This document shows positions 24,811 to 36,725 of a stretch of 64,000 bases of DNA, piece after piece. The notes under the pieces are model-generated. The model did not search any database and had not been told where the DNA came from. It saw only the letters and a list, made by a program, of their open reading frames with translations. Each line of letters starts with the position of its first letter. Positions within the stretch are counted from its first letter, which is position 1. Location: the NCBI RefSeq assembly GCF_030272615.1, contig NC_081413.1, positions 554,245,136 to 554,309,135 of the forward strand, written 5' to 3'. This DNA is from Cryptomeria japonica. Its lineage: Eukaryota; Streptophyta; Pinopsida; Cupressales; Cupressaceae. Position numbers and translations under genes: made by a program.

Positions 24811-26339
24811 TCAAACATGTCTTCTCACCGGAATTCAAATGAAATATATTACCTTTTGTCTGAGTACCGGTTGCAATCTTCAATCCAGATCTATTAATGA
24901 TCTTGCATTTTCCATCCTTGAATTGTAATTGAAATCCCTTATCCACCAACTGTCCTACACTCAAAAGATTATGCCTTAAACCTTCAACATAATAAATATT
25001 ATCAGTATTGTGCTTACCATCTAATGATATAGTTCCTCTTCCTTTGATCATGCATGCTTTATCATCTCCAAATCTAACCAAACCACCATCAAATTCTTGC
25101 AAAGATAGAAACTTCCTTTTATCTCCAGTCATATGATGTGAACAACCACTGTCTATTACCCATTCATCCTTATCTTCAATTTTAGCAGCAAGGGCCTTTA
25201 CTTCAGGTACATTCTCTTCCAGTGCCGGATCATCTTCCTTGATAGCCAGGAACACCCATTCATTTCCATTGCTGGAACCACTAGCAGAGTCTTGTGCCGG
25301 TTCATCATCAGAATAAGTCACACCTTTCTCATCCGCAAAGTAACATGATTTATCTTTGTTTCTCCTGTACTTATGCTTGTTTTGATATCCAGGGTTAGGC
25401 TTAAAAGATCTTCTAGCTCTTTCTTCAAATCTTGAATTCCTTTTAGGACATCTAGATGCAAAATGACCTATCTTATTACATGCAAAACATTTAAAGGGTG
25501 ATTTTCCTTCATACTTACTTCCTACCGGTTCTTTAGATACTCTTCTAGCAAATAGGGTTTCAAGTTGCTCAAATTTTTCATCTTCTCTCTTCATATCATC
25601 CAATTCCTTTGCATACAGAGCTTTCCAATCTTGCTTGCCGGTTGATGATGTAAATGCATGAAAAGCAGGTTCAAACTTCACAACTCCAGAAGGTCCAAAT
25701 TCTTCAAGCTCAAAAGCAGATAATTTCCCAACCAAGGTATCCCTATTGACATAAGTATTAGCCATTGTTTTCAATTCATTAATTGCAGTAGCCTTCATCT
25801 TATAAGCCGGTGGTAAAGCTCTCAGAACTTTAGAAACTATTTCATCTTCACTTAGAGATCCACCACACCATTGAATTCCCATGACAATTTCATTAACCCT
25901 TTCCATGATTGCAGTAATCCTTTCATCTTCTTTCATCTTCAAATTTTCATATCTCACCTAGTAACCAACAAGTTTAGCATTCTTAACAATAGGGTCACCT
26001 TCATTTAGAGTCTCCAACTTGTCCCATATAGCTTTTGCTGTTGATTTGTCAGTCAATCCCATTATTTGCTGATCAGAAAGTGCACACAAGAGGGCTTCTC
26101 TAGCTCTACAATCATTCTCAAGCTCCTTATATAAGTTTGTCGGAGGAGGATTGCCAGATGCCAGATTAAAAGGAGTAACCCCATTCTTAGTGATCTCCCA
26201 GCTTTCCTTAACCAAAACATCTCAGACGAGTCTCCATCCGAATCTTCCATACTTTGTAATTTGTTCCATCAAGCCTAGGAATTTCTCTCCGGAAGACAGT
26301 TGCAGATGAACTAGATGAACTTGAACTGTTAGTCGCCAT
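24728..26339 (-). pseudogene. Element F gag and protease (broken)
   Basis: The frame starts at the ATG at 26339, close to the primer site, and is stopped at about 26219 and again at about 25960. The long open part (25957-24728, 409 codons) carries the gag C-terminus, an intact CCHC knuckle CFACNKIGHFASRC, an acidic linker and the protease motif WVIDSGCSHHMTG. It also carries a YVEGLRHNLLSVGQL string and the start of the GAG-pre-integrase region (WVWHKRL). The frame is then lost just before integrase. This architecture is standard for Copia. Confidence 0.9.
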
Positions 26340-26382
26340 AGGATCTTCCTCAAGCGGTTAAGCTTCTGTAGAAAGGACCAGA

Positions 26383-26394
26383 GCTCTGATACCA
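26383..26394 (-). other. Primer-binding site of element F
   Basis: The minus strand reads TGGTATCAGAGC two bases after the 5' LTR. Initiator-Met tRNA type. Confidence 0.92.
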
Positions 26395-26396
26395 AT

Positions 26397-27613
26397 TGTT
26401 AGACAGTTCAAATAACCGGAGGACAACTGAGAGGGGGGGTGAATCAGTTGTCACCAGATTACTGAAACATTAAGCAATTAAAACTTTATTACTGGAACAC
26501 ATAAGATCAATACCAGAATACATAAACCAATTATCGAAATAGCAGATATACCAATTAAGCACAACCAACAATTAGAGATAGATACCAACCACATGACACA
26601 AATATTTGTACGTGGAAAACCCGGTAAAGGGAAAAACCACGGTGGGAAGCCTACCCACAGTCAAATAATACTTCTGCAATAAGTATGTGATTACAAATTG
26701 AGGGGCCTGCACTTGCAGGAAGGTCAACATCCTAGAGCACACTGCTCATTACAAAAGGAGTCTCACTGACTACATAGAAATCCAGACTACAATCCGGAAG
26801 GAAGAATGAACTGCAATAATAGCATCTCCTATGCCTGAATACAGTTCCGATTAAGCTCAATACCGAAGGACTTAAACCTCTTGCATAAACCCAACTCGAT
26901 CACCTATGATCAACCAAATCCTCTGCATGAATTATTACTACATTATTCGCTTGCATACCATCCATCATGATCTACAATGAGATCTTATATCATATTTATA
27001 CAAACCCTCGACCTTAAACAATTAGGTCGGCCACCCAGACAATAAAACCTATTACATAATTATAAAAAAATGTCGGCCTAAGGCCAAACAAATATTATCC
27101 AACCCATAAGTCATCCCGGAAACACATCGAGGAGTCCCAACAACACGTTACATTAAGCCGGTCCATAACCTAGATAGTATCAGACCCAATTTAGGTCCAC
27201 ACACGCCAACACAATGATCCCAATCAGTCAAGTCTCGAACATGATCACCATTAGCATCCCGAATCCCTACTAGAAGCCACATCAACACCACTTATGCATA
27301 GTATCAAAAGATCTTCAACAAAGCTCTATCGGTGAAACCCTCACCGGATCAATAAACCAGGCTTACCAGCATATAAGATAGCATCCGATCACCAAGTCAA
27401 TACCAATTGACTGAACATATATCTGAGTAGCATGAATAGCAGATCTAAGCCAAAGCATACCAGAGTATACCGGATCAACATGATCTTACCAACCAGAAAC
27501 CAAACATCCTACTGAGACCAAAAGGATACCGATAAACAGCCAAAGCAGCTAGTGTTGACATCAATGACAAAACATCAATGCAACACATAATCAATTCCTC
27601 CAAATTGCCAACA
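26397..27613 (-). repeat. Element F 5' LTR
   Basis: 1217 bp, the promoter-side LTR for the minus-strand element. It matches 11481-12698 and is followed by TSD ATAGT at 27614-27618. Confidence 0.93.
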
Positions 27614-27618
27614 ATAGT

Positions 27619-29216
27619 AAGTGTTATTTTTGGTAACTAGTCTTAGTCTCAACCTTCCCTCAGCTTTCGTGTGCAGAGTCTTTAGTTTCAAGACTTGGTG
27701 ATTTTCCTAAGGCTAGGAAATATATTATGTTATGTCACTTAAATGCTTTATAAAGTGACTTTACAATTTACTGAAATAAAGTGGTCAATAGACCCCCCTT
27801 GGACCACAACTAGACAATGACAATTTAAAGTTGTTTTCAAGTGAATAGTTAAAGGCAAAAGTGGACGTGGGATTTGAGGGCGAAAAATAAAAGATTTAAA
27901 AGCAATATTTTATGAGCAAAAAATGGATGTCCACTTAGGGTGAGAAAAAAGAAATATTTTAAAGTGAAAAATAATATTGTTTTATTATCTTTGTGTTGCT
28001 CTAACTTGTGTTGCCCTAATTTCTCATTGAGTTTCTATATTTTGGAGTTTTGCCTCCATTTTGGATATGTTGAATATTGTTAAGAATCGGAAATGTTGCT
28101 GGAATGAACTTAAAGTTCTTTTCAAGATTTTAGAGGACGAAATCTCTCATCAATTAGCCTGGTTTTGGTGGTGAAAGATCTACCCTAGCTGGTTGTGTTC
28201 TAGAATTTGACTTTTCAGTGATTTTGGATTGCTGTTAGTGATTAAAGTTGGTTCATTGTGAAGGTTTTTGAGGTTTCTTGATGTCGGTGTTGAGTTTTTG
28301 GAGTGATGTTTACTTTCTAAGAGTGTTGTTCGAGTTTCATGGTATTTGGATTCTTGTTCAGAGTGCTAGACTTCATTTTCAAACTAACAAGAAATCAGGT
28401 TTTTGCTCATAACTCACTGGATGCATTTTGTATGGTTCTTGGTATTGGCTCAATATATTTCTCTTTCTGCTAGGCGATGAGTTACATATATTACATTAGG
28501 GTTTTGGTTTGCTATTGGAATTATTGGCATAAAATTCCCCTAGGAGCTGACGCCCAGCTTTGGGTGTTGATAAGTTGAATTTGCGAGGTGTTTTCAGATT
28601 TTATGGTGGCTGCAAATCATTCTATATTTGGTATCTAGTGTTGGAGAAGAGTTTCATAAGTTGAGAAGATGATTTTAAGTGTTCCGAGTGGATTTGAGAG
28701 TGAAATATGCTACCCGTCCAAATACTAAACGGTAGTGTTTAGCTACTGCAGAGTATACTTCAGGGATTTTGAGTGTTTGATTGTCAAAACAGGAGCAATC
28801 CTTGCTGCTGTTCATTTTTGAGTAGTTTTTAAGGCCTGATCATGAGCTTAGGGGTGAAGTTGGCATCGTAGCAGCCTCTTGGAGCTCTATTTCAGTCACT
28901 TGAAGACCTAGCATTGTCATTGTTAATGACTGTTCCAAAATCTACCTTTACATCGGACCTGAGATTGACTGATTTGGCTGCCAATAAGAGGTATTTTAAT
29001 GTTGTAATGACTGAAAATAATCAGTTTAAATTTTGGAAAATTTTATTTCAGTTTGGGATGATGAACATTGTTATTTTCCCAGAATATGTACTTGATTACG
29101 AATGTATGAAATAAATCAGATCAGACTATTGTTAGCATTTAACTTGTCTTGGCAAGCATTTGTATGTTAAACTACTTCAATAGGAAAGACAAAAAGAATC
29201 AGGGCTGCTTATTGCA
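27619..29216 (+). repeat. Element A left LTR, second part
   Basis: Continues the LTR interrupted by element F. It aligns with 44176-44778 and then extends another 1 kb that the right LTR has lost. It ends ...TTGCA, one base before the primer site. Together the two parts make a left LTR of about 2.1 kb. Confidence 0.85.
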
Positions 29217-29217
29217 G

Positions 29218-29229
29218 TGGTATCAAAGC
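29218..29229 (+). other. Primer-binding site of element A
   Basis: TGGTATCAAAGC lies one base after the LTR. It is identical to the site of element B and has the same one-base spacer. Confidence 0.85.
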
Positions 29230-29347
29230 ACTGGATTTCCTGCCAGCCTGTTGGTTGTGATTGCTTATTCCGGTCTTCAGTTACATGATAGTTTCGGTGG
29301 CTTAATTATCAAACCTCTCTTGATTGTTGCATAACAAAGTTGGAAAG

Positions 29348-31417
29348 ATGACAGCAACTGACAAGTCTATTTTAGAATTGATGCAAGAACTCTCTAAACT
29401 AATGAAGGACCCAGACATCAAAGGGTACCTTAAAATAGTAACAAGATCCAAACACATGGAGACAAGTGTGCAAAAATAAAAGGATATAACAGCAGCATTT
29501 GACCCAATATCAGACTTGTCCAATGATGCTACTAAGACCTATGACTTCTATGATGTTTCTTGTGATGAGATAACTAATATCCTTGTAGAAAAAGAGCATG
29601 GTGAAAACAAAAATTCAAATGAATCAGCTTTGGATGATGGATTGTTTTCACACTCCAACGAAGAGCATTCAGATGACTTTGGGTTTGATTCCCAAACCAA
29701 ACCTATAGAGAGTTATGTTTTTGAGGACTACAACACTAGTGATGTGGAGAGTGACCTATTCAGTAAGTCAACCGTTCATGAAGAACATAGTAAATACTTT
29801 TTCTCTAAACAAAGCAATCAGCCTATCAACACATGGGATCCGGATGTGTTGACACCTAAGCATGATGAGAATCCAACATGGGATGAATTTCTTTTTGATC
29901 CTGATAATGTTCTAGTTTTAGAGCACAATGTTAACATGGAGGATGGCATTGATGGTGCTAATGACATAACTGATTTATCATTGCATGTTGTTGGCTTTGA
30001 GCAGAGGGTTAGTGATGTTGATGTTTTGGATCCATATGTTGTTGGCTGAAAATGACAATGGAGAGGCACAGGTGATTTGGGACAGCCTTGGAGTCATTGA
30101 TGATAGGTATAACAGTTCTGATTTTGATATTCATCATAACAGTAGTTCTCTTGATTTGCATGAACATGGTTGGAAGAATCAATTTGTGGTGATCACTGAT
30201 AACCCGTTATCTGAGATGGGTGTTGGGGAGACGTGATAATCCACTATTTGAGCTGGATGATCAAACTACTCCTGGTTGTAGCATTGCACTTGGTGAAAAT
30301 AGCAAGGTGTGGGATCCAGTTTTTGAGTTGGAGTGTGGTTCCAACTTGGTTTTTATCTATGTTCACTTTATGAGGTGATTGGTTACCCTCCTGGGAGACC
30401 ACTAGATATGAAATGTGCAAATGAGGAGATAGATGAAGATTGCATTAGAAGACATATGATTCTTGGAGGCATCAACATTCCTTACTACATGAAGGGCTGG
30501 AAGGTAACTTAGGTATGCAAAATAATGATTTTAGTTGAGAATTATTTCCTTGTTGGTATTCACTTTGAGTTGCTTCATTCTTGTGTGAGGTTTGGTCTTG
30601 AGTTTTGTAGTTAGACAACAAGCGGGACATTTCATACATTGTTTGAGTTGATGAATAATAATGCATGCCTTATATGTGTAGTTGGAGCTGCATTATCTTC
30701 AGGGGATGTATTGATTCATGGAGACGACTTCATTTCTGATTTTGAAAAAATTCCAAACAATGCTCTTGAGCTTGCTGGAAATTTCAGAACAGCAGCAGGG
30801 AAAGGTAGCTTAAAGTTTTAAACTTATGAAGCTCTAGAGAAAGAAGGATATAAATATGACACATCTATATGTTTAACAATCCATCCTTTGGATTGGGTGA
30901 TGTTATATATTAGACTAATATTTCTTTGAGGATGATTTTGAAGACCACAATTGCTCCTTGCAACTCAGTTGTTGATGCGTTCATGGATGGGCTACAAGTA
31001 GTTACCAAAAAAGTCACGAACTTTCATGATGAGCAATATATTATGGATGACACTCGGAGTTATGATTTGTACCTTTCTTGTTATGATGGAGATTATTCTT
31101 GGTTGGGTATCCATGCTTGGGATCTTCAACAAGAATTGATGGAATTTATGGGGGATGGTAGGAGTGATCCTTGGAGGGATAAGGATCAAAATTTCATAGT
31201 TGGTAGTGTTGATATATTCCTTACCAGCCATCTTGTGATTCCATTTCTTCATTTACAAATGGATTGGAGAGAGATTTTAAGAAGATATTGGAGCATTAAA
31301 ATATGGTCACTCTTGGGAGAATTCCTTGGCAAATAATAGATCAATTTTTCAGTTTGGAGCTTGTTGTTTGGTTCCAGATCAGTCACTTCACTGTATGGTT
31401 TAATATCACTCAAGGGA
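29348..31417 (+). pseudogene. Element A internal coding remnant, 5' part (unknown function)
   Basis: An ATG at 29348 opens a frame (starting with a T-A-T-D-K-S string) that meets a TAA at 29477 and reopens in the same frame to 30049. Further broken frames follow to 31336. The predicted protein is acidic, rich in Asp, Glu and Ser, and has no gag, protease or RT motif that I can find. In position, composition and distance from the primer site it parallels the element B protein, but I cannot show clear residue-by-residue similarity except near the 3' end. Element C interrupts it at 31422. Confidence 0.5.
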
Positions 31418-31422
31418 GTTGG

Positions 31423-33329
31423 TATAATGTCCCCTTCTCGTTGGCGTACTTCCAGTGGTCCATTGGCCTATTCCTGAGACCCGTAGGCTATGTGGAATGA
31501 AGAATTAGGGTCAAACATTGATGAGGCAAGAACTTATTATTTTAAGTCAGGGGTTGGCTGTTTTGGTGATACTGTCCTATTGAGATTTCCATGCTCTGTC
31601 ACTGGGTGTGAAGATCATGTTTTTCAGCGCAATAGTTCATGACTTACTATTTTTAGTAAGTGGCAGTATGGAGTGTTTCTATTTTTGGCAGTGGACAGGT
31701 TTCTGATCCTGTAGCAGTTCAGTGGTCTTCCTTGCTCAACTTCATCCTAGTTTTTGTTAATAATCAGTATTGGAGTCATAAGTGATTTAATTAAATATTA
31801 TTTCCTTATCCTAAGGTTTAATATTTAATTTATTTTATTATTTTTACTACTGATTAATGAACTTTGGAAATTATGCATAACATGATGTCTCCTAAGTGCT
31901 AGGCGAATTGTTTATGTCTGGAAGGGGGACGCCAATATTAAAACGGGAGATTTTATTTTATTCAACAAAGTTTGCTAAGTCATAAATTGTGGTCCTTGCT
32001 GGCTAGGCGTGATTTTTGACTTGAAGTATGGCGCCATCTTTGGGTCCACTTGGGTAAATGAAATGCAAATGGGAAAGATGAATTTGGGCGTATTTGTGAG
32101 CATTTGCATTTGAATTTGATGGAGTAATCAGTTATAAATAAGAGCCTTGGGCTCTCATTTTGGATATCTTATGAAATTGCATCGTTATGTTGCCGGATTG
32201 GCGATTGAAAATCTAAGCTTCCAAGTGTGGCTTCCTAGCTAAGACTCAATTTCGTACTTGGAAGATAGTACCTAGCTGTGTCCTTGTATTTCCAGTGTTG
32301 TTGGTGAGTGAGTTTTGTAGATTGTGGAGTGTTTTTTGGTTGCTGGTTGTGGAGTTGCTGAAACCATATTTTGCTCATACCTGTTGGCCAAGCGATTCTA
32401 TCATTCTGGGTACCGGCTCATTCATCTTTCCTGCTACTGTCGATTCATCCTGTAAGTTTTTAGCACCTTGCATTGAGTATAGAATTTAATAATGCAAATC
32501 GAAATTCTCTAGTTAGGCGTTGGGTTTAGGAGGTGCATTGGGATGCGTGCCAAATAAATGAGAGTGTTTTGATAGCTCCCCTTGGGTTTGTTTTCATCGT
32601 TGCTAGTACAGTGTTGATTTAGAACTATTTTGGGGTGAATTGGGTGAGTATTGAGAGAGATATGAGTGTTTTAGTGGGTTCATAGGCTGTTGGTTATGCA
32701 TTTCCAGCCTGCAGTTTTGATGTTGCTAGAGTTTCATATTTATTTTCTTGGATGTTCAGCATTACTCTTCTACTCTCACTCTCTCTGTTATTGTAAGGTT
32801 AAGTAGTAGTACTACTAACCATTCTGGCTTGTAAACTCACATCCCATTGAAAGTGGAAGAGGTTGGCTTGCCGCCTACATCAGTTAAATTGTAATTCAGT
32901 CCTTCCGCTGCATAAGCGGTCGAGTGATGATTGGTTGTAATGGTCCTCTTGCTGCATAAGCGGTCGAGTTGAGTTTTTGCAATTCAGTCCCCCCGCTGAA
33001 ATATCGCGGTTGAGTGATTTGTGTTTGCTGTATGTTTCTCTTGCCTGGTTCACAGCCAAGTTTCTTACATTCCCGCTGGATAAACGAAGGGGCTGGCTTG
33101 CCACCCAGTATTGTATTCACTTTATCTTTTCAGCAGATTTGAGATCTAACAATCCCCTATTCACCGTATGCTCTCACCTTCCCACATTGGGCACTTGGTG
33201 ATCAGAAAGTGGAAGGGTTGCATTTTTCAGCAAGCTTTGAGTTTATGCTTTCTAACCTTAAAGGGTTCTATGTTGGTTGATGATTCTGATTGATCTTAAA
33301 AACAAAAAAAAAATATCCGGGATATTACA
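31423..33329 (+). repeat. Element C 5' LTR
   Basis: 1907 bp ending GATATTACA. It contains a palindrome ACTTACTATTTTTAGTAAGT near 31642-31661, and repeated CCGCTG-CATAAGCGGTCGAG strings around 32900-33015. A TA start replaces the usual TG. Confidence 0.93.
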
Positions 33330-33330
33330 T

Positions 33331-33342
33331 TGGTATCAGAGC
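33331..33342 (+). other. Primer-binding site of element C
   Basis: TGGTATCAGAGC lies one base after the LTR. Initiator-Met tRNA type. Confidence 0.93.
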
Positions 33343-33388
33343 TGGTTTTCTTGCTAGCTTGTGAGTTTCAAAGGATTCAGAATTCTCC

Positions 33389-34645
33389 ATGAGTGACAGA
33401 GACGTTCGATACTACAACTGAGAACAGAAGAGACAACAGTTTTAGATTCCGGTAGTGCCGGAAGAGGATACATTTTCAGAAGTACTAAGAAATAGAGGGA
33501 AGGATTTGGATTCTTCAGATTCAGTGCATTCAATGGCAGACAAGGCTACAAAACAAAATGAGGCAACTGATAAGAAGGCTGAGAGACAATTCAATGCCAT
33601 GATGGACATGATGTCTCTACTGCTGGCCAAACTTAACCAGAAAGTTGTTGGGACCCCTAACCAACCCAACAATGGACCGGAAGCCAACACTTCCAATGCT
33701 TCTGTAGGCAATGGAAATGGGAGTAACAGTGGAGGTTCAGCCCCAAGACCTCTACAACCTGTATTCCTGCCACGAGAAGCACAGCAAGCTGAAATGGAGA
33801 TACCTACAGCTAATGAAATAAGGAACAACTACATGGAGTATGCTTCTCTCCCTAGTGAGATCCGAGATATCCTCAGTTTGGATCAGTTTATGAATCAGAA
33901 AATGAAGAGAGGAAGGAGGAATGACAATAGATTTGCTGCCCCAAGAGATTATCAGCAAGCTCTTGGAAGAGTGACTTTAGCACACTTTGATGGAAGCACT
34001 AAGAGAACAGCTAGAGCATGGGTGCAGAAATTGGACAATTACTTGTCCTTGAGGCCTATGCCAGAAGAAGATGCCATCAAGTTTGCTACCTTGCACTTGG
34101 ATGGAGTGGCCCACGAATGGTGGTACCATGGGTTGGTCACCCTTGGTCATAACTTAATCACCACCTATGCTGATTTCACCAACAAGCTGATTGAGAGATT
34201 TGACACCAAGGATCCAGAGGTGAAATTTACAAAACTTGCTCAACTCAAACAGCAAAGTTCGTTAGACACTTAAGTAACTAAATTCCAAAATCTACCAGTT
34301 ATGGTAAGTAGCATCTCTGAGAAGCGGTTAGTTGTCCTTTTCACTGAAGGACTTGAGGAACCTTTGAAAGGTTGGGTTAAAGCATTTGATCCGCCCACCT
34401 TGGCAAAAGCTATTAAGAAGTCTCGAAGCATGGAGTTGGCTACCCCAAGGAACAAAATTCAATCCAAGCCTTTTCCTTTTAGAAAGGATAAGAAGAAATT
34501 CACAAATCAGACCAAGAGGTTCCCTTCGCGAATGGATGATGAGCTTCGTCAAGAGCTTCGAAGGAAGAATCTTTGTTATTCTTGCAAAGAACCTTGGGCC
34601 CTAGGACATAAGTGTCATGGAAAGGGCAATTTGCATCAAATGTAG
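33389..34645 (+). pseudogene. Element C gag (broken)
   Basis: The ATG at 33389 is in frame with the rest of gag but is followed by TGA (33419) and TAG (33452). The main gag frame then runs to a TAA at 34271 and on to a TAG at 34643. The retrotransposon gag domain is clear: a FDGSTKRTARAWVQKLDNY string, then HEWWYHG and a LIERFDTKDPE string. A zinc knuckle of the chromovirus type, CYSCKEPWALGHKC, follows. The knuckle is intact, but four in-frame stops make this a pseudogene. The position just after the primer site is as expected. Confidence 0.9.
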
Positions 34646-35512
34646 TGCTATTATGCGGATGGATTAGATTCTGAAATTTCAGAACAGCAAACTGAAATTG
34701 AGGACAGCGAGTATGAAGAGGCTCCTCAAGGGCCTGAAATTGGGTCAAAAGACAGAGGAGTGGTTGCTCAACTCTCGAGCATTGACAAGAATGAGTCCTT
34801 TAGAGTTCGGGGTGTGATTGGAGAGCATCGTGTCATTGCTCTCATTGACACAAGAGCGACTCACAATTTCATTGATGAAAGGATTGTTGCTAAGAGGGGA
34901 CTAGTGGCAGAGGAAGTTGAAGGCTTCAAAGTCGTAGTAGATGGCTCCACTATATCCTGCAATCGGATGATTTCCACCATGTCTCTGAAGTTGGGGAATC
35001 ATGAAATTAGAGATGATTTCTTTGTGGTTAGCATTGGTGGGACTGATGATGCAGTCCTCAGGATTCAATGGCTGAGATCTCTTGGTGAGATCACACTAAA
35101 CTTGCAAACCATGGAGCTGAAATTCATGTCTGAGGGGAAGAAGGTAGTATTGAGAGGAATGTCGCATGGTGGACTTAGAGTTCTATCTTTGAAAAGGATG
35201 GAGAGACTGATCTGCCATAACCAGGTGGAATGGGCAGCAGAGTGTTTGATAATGCCTTCAAATCCATTGGTAGATAAGGGCAGCCATTCCATAGACATTC
35301 AAGCATTGTTCATGGATAGAAGTAAGGTCATGGTCATGCCTTCAGAACTACTAAAAGAGAATCGAAACTATCCTGAAGATGTTCAAGCCTTGAAAACCAA
35401 GAGAAGTAAGGTGTTTGAGAACCCACCTCTTGGTAGACCCCCTGAGAGAGGTGCAGAACACATCATTGAGCTTGAAGAAGGAGCTAAGCCAGTTATGACT
35501 ACTCTTTATTGA
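34646..35512 (+). pseudogene. Element C protease region (catalytic motif altered)
   Basis: This continues in the gag frame. The retropepsin-type motif reads LIDTRATHNFI, where Gypsy proteases usually have D-S/T-G-A-T-H-x-F. Arginine in place of the glycine should inactivate the enzyme. A GxxxxDAVLRIQWL string further on matches the second conserved part of plant Gypsy proteases. A TGA closes the frame at 35510-35512, probably from CGA by a C-to-T change. Confidence 0.85.
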
Positions 35513-36725
35513 TATCCTAAGAAGCAGAAGGATGAGATTGAGAAAGCAATCCAAGAATTGCTTGATATGGGTTACATACGGCCAATCAAAAGCCCCTTTG
35601 CTTCGGCTGTTGTTTTGGTGAGAAAGAAGGATGGGACCATGTGCATGTGTGTGGATTACAGGGCCCTAAATCAGAAAACTATCAAGAATAGGTATCCTAT
35701 CCCGAGAATTGATGAGCTACATGGTGCAGTGTTCTTCTCGAAGATTGATCTCAGGTCATGATATCATCAGATTAGGATGAGAGCTTCAGATGTGGAGAAG
35801 ACCGCTTTCAGATGCCACTTTGGGCATTTTGAGTTCTTAGTCATGCCCTTTGGCTTGACGAATGCACCTGCCACATTTCAGTCATGCATGAACAGAATCT
35901 TCCAGAAACAACTAAGGAATTTCGTACTGATATTCTTTGATGACATACTCATATTCAACAAATCTTGGAAGGAGCACTTACATCACTTGGATGAAGTGCT
36001 AAGCATACTGGAATTCGAATCCCTGTTTGCCAAGGAGTCCAAATGTGAGTTTGGGATGGAAGAATTGCTCTACCTTAGTCACATTATCCGTGCAGGTGGT
36101 GTGAAGGTAGACCCTAAAAAGATTAGAGCCATCATCGATTGGCCTCCTCCTGAAAACATAACACACTTGAAGGGATTATTGGGTCTGTGTGGGTTTTATC
36201 AGAGGTTTGTGAAGGGATACTCTCAGTTGGCTGCCCCCCTCACAGATCTTACAAGGAAAGGAGCTTTTGAATGGTCCGAAAAGGCACAGACAATTTTTGA
36301 GCAGTTTAAGGGGATCATGAGTTCCTGCCCCGTTTTGGCTTTGCCTGATTTCACCAAACCTTTTGAACTGCAGTGTGATGCATCTAAAGAAGGTGTTGGT
36401 GCAGTCCTCATGCAGGATAAGCATCCTATAGTCTTTGAGAGTAGGAAGTTGAGAGAACCTGAAAGGCTGTATTCGATATATGACAAGGAAATGCTTGCCA
36501 TAATGCATGCCCTTGCGAAGTTCAGGCAGTATCTGGTGGGGAGTAAGTTCATTGTTAAGACTGATCATAATAGTCTTAAACACTTCATGCATTAGAAGGA
36601 TTTGAATGAAAGACAACAGAAGTGGGTGAGTAAGCTACAGGCTTACGACTTCGATATTGAGTATGTTAAGGGAAAGAACAATGTTGTGGCTGATGCCTTG
36701 TCCAGAAAGCCCCATTTGAGCTCAC
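35513..36725 (+). pseudogene. Element C reverse transcriptase and RNase H (broken)
   Basis: In the same frame as gag. RT motifs are in order: [50 protein letters not shown], then a TGA at 35759 where a glycine normally stands, YHQIRM, PFGLTNAPATFQ, and the catalytic FFDDIL. The connection domain and RNase H follow (QCDASKEGVGAVLMQ, LYSIYDKEMLAI, TDHNSLKHF), with a TAG at 36593 and the ADALSRK end. The catalytic residues are present but stops break the frame. Solo LTR D follows directly. Confidence 0.94.

Larger units (their letters stand above)
11481..27613 (-). mobile_element. Ty1/Copia retrotransposon F (degenerate, with nested insertions)
   Basis: LTRs of 1218 and 1217 bp (11481-12698 and 26397-27613) flank the element, and a perfect TSD ATAGT lies at 11476-11480 and 27614-27618. 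On the minus strand the LTR starts TGTTGGCAATTTGGAGG and ends GAACTGTCTAACA. The order on that strand is 5' LTR, initiator-Met primer site, gag with CCHC knuckle, protease, integrase, reverse transcriptase, RNase H, 3' untranslated part and 3' LTR. This gene order is diagnostic for Copia. Stops, frameshifts and a lost integrase aspartate make it non-functional. Solo LTR E (13019-21998) interrupts the part between RNase H and the 3' LTR. Removing E leaves an element of about 7.1 kb. Confidence 0.93.

Noticed and set aside
29218-29229. tRNA gene suggested by TGGTATCA strings
   Set aside because: These are primer-binding sites next to LTR ends. No cloverleaf or full tRNA length is present at any of the sites.
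36176-36616. 146-codon minus-strand frame over element C RNase H
   Set aside because: Antisense shadow of a clear RT-RNase H frame on the plus strand.
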